From contig QGVE01000003.1 of the NCBI GenBank assembly GCA_003242675.1, positions 1 through 64,000 of the forward strand: a DNA stretch of 64,000 bases. Reading direction: 5' to 3'. Of this stretch, positions 59,961 through 64,000 are shown piece after piece; positions within the stretch are counted from its first letter, which is position 1, and the number at the start of each line of letters is the position of its first letter. The position numbers were made by a program, and so were the translations under genes. This DNA is from Bacillota bacterium. GTDB taxonomy: Bacteria > Bacillota_E > Symbiobacteriia > Symbiobacteriales > Symbiobacteriaceae. The notes beneath the pieces were generated by a model. It searched no databases and was not told where the DNA came from. It saw only the letters and a program-made list of their open reading frames with translations.

Positions 59961-62594
59961 ATGGAGATCATCGTGCCGCACACGAACACCGACCTCGACG
60001 CCATCGGCGCCGCGATTGGGGCCCAGGTGCTGTACCCGAAGGCGCGGATCGTGCTGCCGGGCGTGCCGAACCCCATGGCCGCCGAGTTCATCTCCCTGCA
60101 CCGGTACAACATTCGGGTGTACCGGGTGAAGGACGTCGACCTCACGCAGGTGCAGCGGGCGATCGTCGTGGACACCGCCGATGCTGCAAGGCTCGGGCCC
60201 CTGCGCACGCTGCTGCCGAACGTCGAGCTGCACCTCTACGATCACCACCCGGCCGAGGCCGACGACCTGCAGGGCCGGCTGGAGGTGCGCGCCCCGGTGG
60301 GGGCGACCTCCACGCTGATCGCCGAACTGATCGAGGAGGCGGGTGCGCCGCTCACCCCCTTCCAGGCGACGGCGCTCCTGGTGGGCATCTACGCCGACAC
60401 CGGCTCGCTGAGCCTCATGGGCACCACCGACCGGGACGCCCGGGCCGCGGGCTTTCTGCTGTCCCGGGGTGCGAGCCTGCAGGCGGCCGCCCGCTTCATG
60501 GAGGTGTCGCTGTCGCCGGCGCAGCAGACCCTGCTGCAGCAGCTGCAGAACCGGGGGCGCTGGGTGAACGTGCGCGGGGCCCGCATCCGGCTGCTGGTGG
60601 CCGAGGTGCCCGAGTACGTGGGCGGCCTCAACCTGGTGGTCCACCGGCTCATGGAGCTGGAGCCGGCGCCGGCCCTGTTCGCCGCGGTGCGCATGGACGA
60701 CCGGGTGCACCTGGTCGGCCGTTCGGCGGTGCCGTGGGTGGACGCCGCCAAGGTGTTGGGCCAGTTCGGCGGGGGCGGCCACCCGGCCGCGGCCTCGGCG
60801 GTGGTGAAGGGGCTCTCGGTGCAGGAGGCGGCCGAGCGGCTGGAGGAGGCCCTGCCGGCCGGCGTGGACCGGCCGCTGATGGCCCGGGACATCATGTCGG
60901 CGCCGGTGAAGACGATCCTCGCCCAGAAGCCGATCCGCGAGGCGGAGCGGCTGATGCTGCGCCACGGTCACACCGGGCTGCCGGTGGTGGACGAGGCGGG
61001 GTGCGTCGTCGGCGTGGTGTCGCTGCGGGACGTGGAGAAGGCCCGGCGGCACGGGCTGGAGCACGCGCCGGTCAAGTCGGTCATGCGGACCCAGGTCATC
61101 GCCGTGCACCCGGACACGCCGGTCGACGAGGTCCAGGAGCTGATGATCGAGCGGGACATCGGCCGGGTGCCGGTGGTGGAGGACGGCAACCTGGTGGGCA
61201 TCATCACCCGGTCGGACATCCTGGGCCTGATCTACGGGGCGCCGCCGCCCCGCTGGCACCGGCGGCTCTACGCGGCGCCCGACGTGCCCAAGGACCTGCG
61301 GGACCAGGCGGTGCAGATGGCCCTGGAGGCGGTGGAGAGGGCGCCCGCGGGGATCCGGGCGCTCCTGCGCACCGCCGGCCGGGTGGCCGAGCAGGAGGGG
61401 GTGGCGGTCTACGCCGTCGGCGGGTTCATCCGGGACCTGCTCCTGGGCAGGCCGAACCTCGACTTCGATCTCGTCGTCGAGGGGGACGGCATCGCCTTTG
61501 CGCACGCCCTCGCCCGGGAACTGGGCGGCCGTGTGCAGGAGGTCCCCCGCTTCGGCACCGCCCACATCTACCTGAAGACCGACGACCCGGACCTGCCGTC
61601 CCGCATCGACGTGGCCACGGCGCGCCGGGAGTTCTACGAGCACGCGGCGGCTCTGCCGCGGGTGGAGCACGCCGACCTGCACGAGGACCTGTACCGGCGC
61701 GACTTCTCCATCAACGCCATGGCGATCCGGCTCGGGTCCTCCGGACCCTCGGGCCTCATCGACTTCTTCGGCGGCTTGAACGACCTCGCCGCGGGGCAGG
61801 TGCGCATCCTCCACACCCTGAGCTTTGTGGAAGACCCGACCCGGATCCTGCGCGCGGTGCGGTTCGCGCACCGCTACGGGTTCCGGCTGGAGCCGGAGAC
61901 GGAGGAGTGCGCCCGGCGCGCCATCGCGGAGGGGTTTCTTGGTCGGGTGAGCCGCGAGCGGCTGCGCAACGAGCTGCTCCTCATCCTCCAGGAGCCGGGC
62001 TGCGGGGGCGCGCTCCGGATGCTGGCCGACCTGGGCGGGCTGGAGCAGATCCTGCCGGGGGTGAGCTTGTCGCCCGATCTGATGGCCCTGCTGGACGCGG
62101 CGGACGGGCTGCCCGAGGCGCAGCCCGGGATCAGCGCGGAGAGCCGCCTCTGGCTGGTGAAGCTGCTCGTGCTGCTGCACCGGCTGCCCCTGAGCGAGGG
62201 GGCAGGGCTGGTGAAGCGGCTCCGGCTGAAGCGGGCGGAGTCCCAGGCCTGCCTGAGGGTCCTTGCGGGCTGGCGCATCGCCCACGACCTGGTTACGGCG
62301 CCCCGGGCCGACCCGGCCGCCATCGTCAGCCAGCTCAGGGACTGGCCGCCGGAGGGGCTGCTGCTCCTGCACCTGCTGGGCGGCGGCGACCGGGTGGCGA
62401 CCTACTGGCGGGAGTGGCGGCGCATCCGGCTGGACATCACCGGCGCCGACGTGCAGGCGCTGGGGGTGCCCCCCGGGCCCCGGATCGGCCGGATCCTGGA
62501 GCGGGTGCTGGCCGCCCGGCTTACCGGCGCGGCTCCCGACCGGGCGTCCCAGCTGGAGCTCGCCCGCCGCTACGCCGCCCAACAGGAGGAGTGA
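59961..62594 (+). CDS. DHH-CBS-nucleotidyltransferase fusion (CCA/A-adding type)
   Basis: 877 aa in three parts. Residues 1-310: DHH/DHHA1 phosphoesterase (HTNTDLDAIGAA, VVDTADAARLG, LYDHHPAEADDLQ, GGGGHPAAAS). Residues about 315-435: a CBS-domain pair (MSAPVKTI, HTGLPVVDEAG, IGRVPVVEDG). Residues about 465-870: tRNA nucleotidyltransferase/poly(A) polymerase head and body (AVGGFIRDLLLGRPNLDFDL, YRRDFSINAMAI, DPTRILRAVRFAHRYGF). Such fusions add A or CCA to tRNA 3 prime ends; the DHH part may degrade short RNA. ATG 59961 with AGGGACGG in front; earlier in-frame sequence overlaps the divergent tRNA promoter. It is divergent from a tRNA gene that already encodes CCA, so repair is the more likely role here. 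Confidence 0.9.
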   Translation: MEIIVPHTNTDLDAIGAAIGAQVLYPKARIVLPGVPNPMAAEFISLHRYNIRVYRVKDVDLTQVQRAIVVDTADAARLGPLRTLLPNVELHLYDHHPAEADDLQGRLEVRAPVGATSTLIAELIEEAGAPLTPFQATALLVGIYADTGSLSLMGTTDRDARAAGFLLSRGASLQAAARFMEVSLSPAQQTLLQQLQNRGRWVNVRGARIRLLVAEVPEYVGGLNLVVHRLMELEPAPALFAAVRMDDRVHLVGRSAVPWVDAAKVLGQFGGGGHPAAASAVVKGLSVQEAAERLEEALPAGVDRPLMARDIMSAPVKTILAQKPIREAERLMLRHGHTGLPVVDEAGCVVGVVSLRDVEKARRHGLEHAPVKSVMRTQVIAVHPDTPVDEVQELMIERDIGRVPVVEDGNLVGIITRSDILGLIYGAPPPRWHRRLYAAPDVPKDLRDQAVQMALEAVERAPAGIRALLRTAGRVAEQEGVAVYAVGGFIRDLLLGRPNLDFDLVVEGDGIAFAHALARELGGRVQEVPRFGTAHIYLKTDDPDLPSRIDVATARREFYEHAAALPRVEHADLHEDLYRRDFSINAMAIRLGSSGPSGLIDFFGGLNDLAAGQVRILHTLSFVEDPTRILRAVRFAHRYGFRLEPETEECARRAIAEGFLGRVSRERLRNELLLILQEPGCGGALRMLADLGGLEQILPGVSLSPDLMALLDAADGLPEAQPGISAESRLWLVKLLVLLHRLPLSEGAGLVKRLRLKRAESQACLRVLAGWRIAHDLVTAPRADPAAIVSQLRDWPPEGLLLLHLLGGGDRVATYWREWRRIRLDITGADVQALGVPPGPRIGRILERVLAARLTGAAPDRASQLELARRYAAQQEE

Positions 62595-62599
62595 ATCGC

Positions 62600-63232
62600 T
62601 TGGCACTGCCCACCCTGCAGGAGATCGTGATGCTGATTCCCGGGGTCGTGATGGGCTTCGCGTTCCACGAGTTCGGCCACGCGCTGGTGGCCACGTGGCT
62701 CGGCGACGACACGCCGCGCCTTCAGGGCCGGCTGACGCTGAATCCCCTGGCGCACCTGGATCCGATCGGCACCGTGCTGCTCCTCCTGGGCGGCTTCGGC
62801 TGGGCGAAGCCCGTGCAGGTGAACCCCGCCCGGCTCCGGCCGCGGATCCTGGGGGACATCGCCGTATCCCTGGCCGGGGTGGCCATGAACTTCCTGCTGG
62901 CTTTGGTCTTCATCCTGCTCTTCGGCCTGGCGGAGACCGGCCGGCTCGGGTGGCAGCACCCCGTGCTGAGCCAGACCCTCTACGCGGTCGTGATGATCAA
63001 CGTCTTCCTGGTCGGGTTCAACCTGCTGCCCATCCCGCCCCTGGACGGCTTCCGGCTCGTGGTCTACGCCTTCCCGCCGGGGTCGCACGAGCTGGTCCGG
63101 ACCCTGTACCGCTTCGGTCCGGTGATCCTCGTCGTGCTCTTCATGACGGACCTGATCGACCTGTCGCCGGTGTACAACAGCATCCTGCGGGCGGTCGTGT
63201 GGCTGGCCTCGCCGGTGCTGCAGTTGCTGTGA
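62600..63232 (+). CDS. Site-2 protease family (M50) membrane metalloprotease
   Basis: 210 aa, about six helices. Zinc motif HEFGH at about residues 23-27 in the first helix and the third ligand in NLLPIPPLDGF. No PDZ domain; this is the short YwhC/rhomboid-unrelated type common beside scpA in Firmicutes. TTG 62600 is chosen: AGGAGGA (62584-62590) lies 9 bases before it, whereas GTG 62591 directly touches that site. Starts 5 bases after the nucleotidyltransferase. Confidence 0.88.
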   Translation: MALPTLQEIVMLIPGVVMGFAFHEFGHALVATWLGDDTPRLQGRLTLNPLAHLDPIGTVLLLLGGFGWAKPVQVNPARLRPRILGDIAVSLAGVAMNFLLALVFILLFGLAETGRLGWQHPVLSQTLYAVVMINVFLVGFNLLPIPPLDGFRLVVYAFPPGSHELVRTLYRFGPVILVVLFMTDLIDLSPVYNSILRAVVWLASPVLQLL

Positions 63233-63234
63233 CA

Positions 63235-63264
63235 TTGTCGGAGATCCCAACATGCATGTAATAT
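63235..63264 (+). promoter_or_regulatory. Sigma-A promoter of scpA
   Basis: TTGTCG (63235-63240), 18-base spacer, TAATAT (63259-63264), just after the M50 protease stop and 55 bases before the scpA start. Confidence 0.6.
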
Positions 63265-63318
63265 AAAGGGGCTGTATGAAGTCCGGGGCTGCGCCGCCCG
63301 GGGAGAGGGGGTTCGCAC

Positions 63319-64000
63319 GTGGAGCGCGCCACCAGGTCAGAGCCATACGTGGTTCACCTGGCCAACTTCGAGGGCCCCCTCGACCTCCTGCTGCACCTGA
63401 TCCGGCGGGAAGAGATGAACATCTACGACATCCCCATCGCGCGGATCACGGAGCAGTACCTGGCCGCGATCCAGGACCTGGCGGACCTGGACCTGGACCG
63501 GGCCAGCGAGTTCCTGGTGATGGCGGCGACGCTGCTCCGGATCAAGTCGCAGATGCTGCTGCCCAAGCCGCCCCGCCCGCCGGCCGACGGCGAGGCGGCG
63601 GAGGAGCCGGAGGAGGATCCGCGCGCGGCCTTGGTGCAGCAGCTGGTCACGTACAGCCGGTTCAAGGAGGCGGCCGAGTTCCTGCGCGAGCGGGAGCGGG
63701 AGATGCTGCGGGTCTACACGCGCGGCCTGTTCCTCGAGCAGCCGGCCGGGCCGCCCGCGCTGGAGGGCATCGACCTGGCCGACCTCGTCCGGGCTTTCCA
63801 GGAGGTGCTCCGGGAGGAGTGGAACTGGCGCGAGGTGCCGCGGGCGGAGATCCCGCTTCGGGAGAAGATCCGCGAGATCCGCTTCCGCGTCGCCCGCTCC
63901 CCCGGCGGCATCCGCTTCCGCGACCTCTTCACCCGGGGCTGCAGCCGCCTGGAGGTGGTGGTGACGTTCCTCGCCCTCCTGGAGCTCATGCGCCGGCGCG
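63319..64000 (+). CDS. scpA: Segregation and condensation protein A (3 prime end missing)
   Basis: First 227 codons; the frame runs off the window. Kleisin subunit of the SMC-ScpAB condensin. N-terminal YVVHLANFEGPLDLLLHLIRR split as VVHLANFEGPLDLLLHLI, MNIYDIPIARITEQYL, FLVMAATLLRIKSQMLLP, then an acidic linker (ADGEAAEEPEED) and a middle region rich in Arg/Glu (FLREREREML). GTG 63319 with GAGAGGGGG 8 bases upstream. scpB is expected just after the window. Confidence 0.94.
   Translation, partial: MERATRSEPYVVHLANFEGPLDLLLHLIRREEMNIYDIPIARITEQYLAAIQDLADLDLDRASEFLVMAATLLRIKSQMLLPKPPRPPADGEAAEEPEEDPRAALVQQLVTYSRFKEAAEFLREREREMLRVYTRGLFLEQPAGPPALEGIDLADLVRAFQEVLREEWNWREVPRAEIPLREKIREIRFRVARSPGGIRFRDLFTRGCSRLEVVVTFLALLELMRRR

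Noticed and set aside
59879..62590. A 1117-codon frame joining sequence opposite in phase to the nucleotidyltransferase with the M50 protease
   Set aside because: Only the last 210 codons encode the protease; the earlier part is an alternative frame of the nucleotidyltransferase gene.
1..64000. CRISPR arrays, insertion sequences, prophage or integration sites
   Set aside because: No regularly spaced repeats, transposase motifs or target-site duplications were seen; the only tyrosine recombinase is the housekeeping XerD and the only tRNA has no duplicated end nearby.

Overview
The window reads as chromosomal DNA of a GC-rich, endospore-forming Firmicute. Gene content and order fit a Symbiobacterium-like thermophile; this species guess is inference from gene order, GTG/TTG start usage and GC-rich codon choice, not from a database search. 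No insertion sequence, prophage or CRISPR array was seen. Almost all genes are on the + strand in tight, often overlapping operons.

Layout. 1-1582: threonine degradation (tdh end, kbl). 1811-5739: a DUF5694-like gene, a prenol-kinase-like membrane protein with a membrane partner, and a rhomboid protease. 5824-8490: aroQ, a Pro-dipeptidase, efp and a zinc-ribbon protein. 8623-13826: the complete eight-gene spoIIIA operon behind a sigma-E-like promoter. 14866-31976: a long, classically ordered Firmicute block (Asp23/amaP/DUF2273, nusB, Kae1-like gene, folD, xseA, xseB, ispA, OLE RNA, oapA, dxs, tlyA, nadK, argR, recN, spoIVB, spo0A), with two small minus-strand genes of unknown role between tlyA and nadK. 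32054-39691: a sigma-54 activator followed by a -24/-12 promoter and a leucine dehydrogenase/butyrate kinase/phosphotransbutyrylase cluster for branched-chain amino acid catabolism, with leudh and buk each present twice. 39688-45829: Nudix, EndoQ-like nuclease, spoIIM, ald, xerD, deoB. 46154-49884: a lipoprotein and a divergent ABC-2 exporter. 50048-54747: dacF, spoIIAA-spoIIAB-sigF, lysA. 54934-57818: MacA/MacB-like pair. 58054-59672: purE-purK. 59748-64000: tRNA-Val, a DHH-CBS-nucleotidyltransferase fusion, an M50 protease and scpA (cut by the window end).

The most remarkable element is the roughly 680-nt structured RNA at 20871-21548 between ispA and oapA. It has a long closing stem joining its ends, its own sigma-A-like promoter in the end of ispA, and an intrinsic terminator. 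Position, size and the downstream four-helix membrane protein identify it as an OLE (ornate, large, extremophilic) RNA with its partner OapA. This RNP is known in other extremophilic Firmicutes, but its biochemical role is still incompletely understood.

The sporulation genes carry readable candidate stage-specific promoters: sigma-H plus 0A boxes before spoIIA, two sigma-E-like promoters of identical geometry before spoIIIA and spoIIM, and a sigma-F/G-like promoter before spoIVB. The catabolic cluster has paired 16-bp dyads 125-150 bp upstream of a near-perfect sigma-54 promoter, which gives a testable activator/UAS/promoter circuit.
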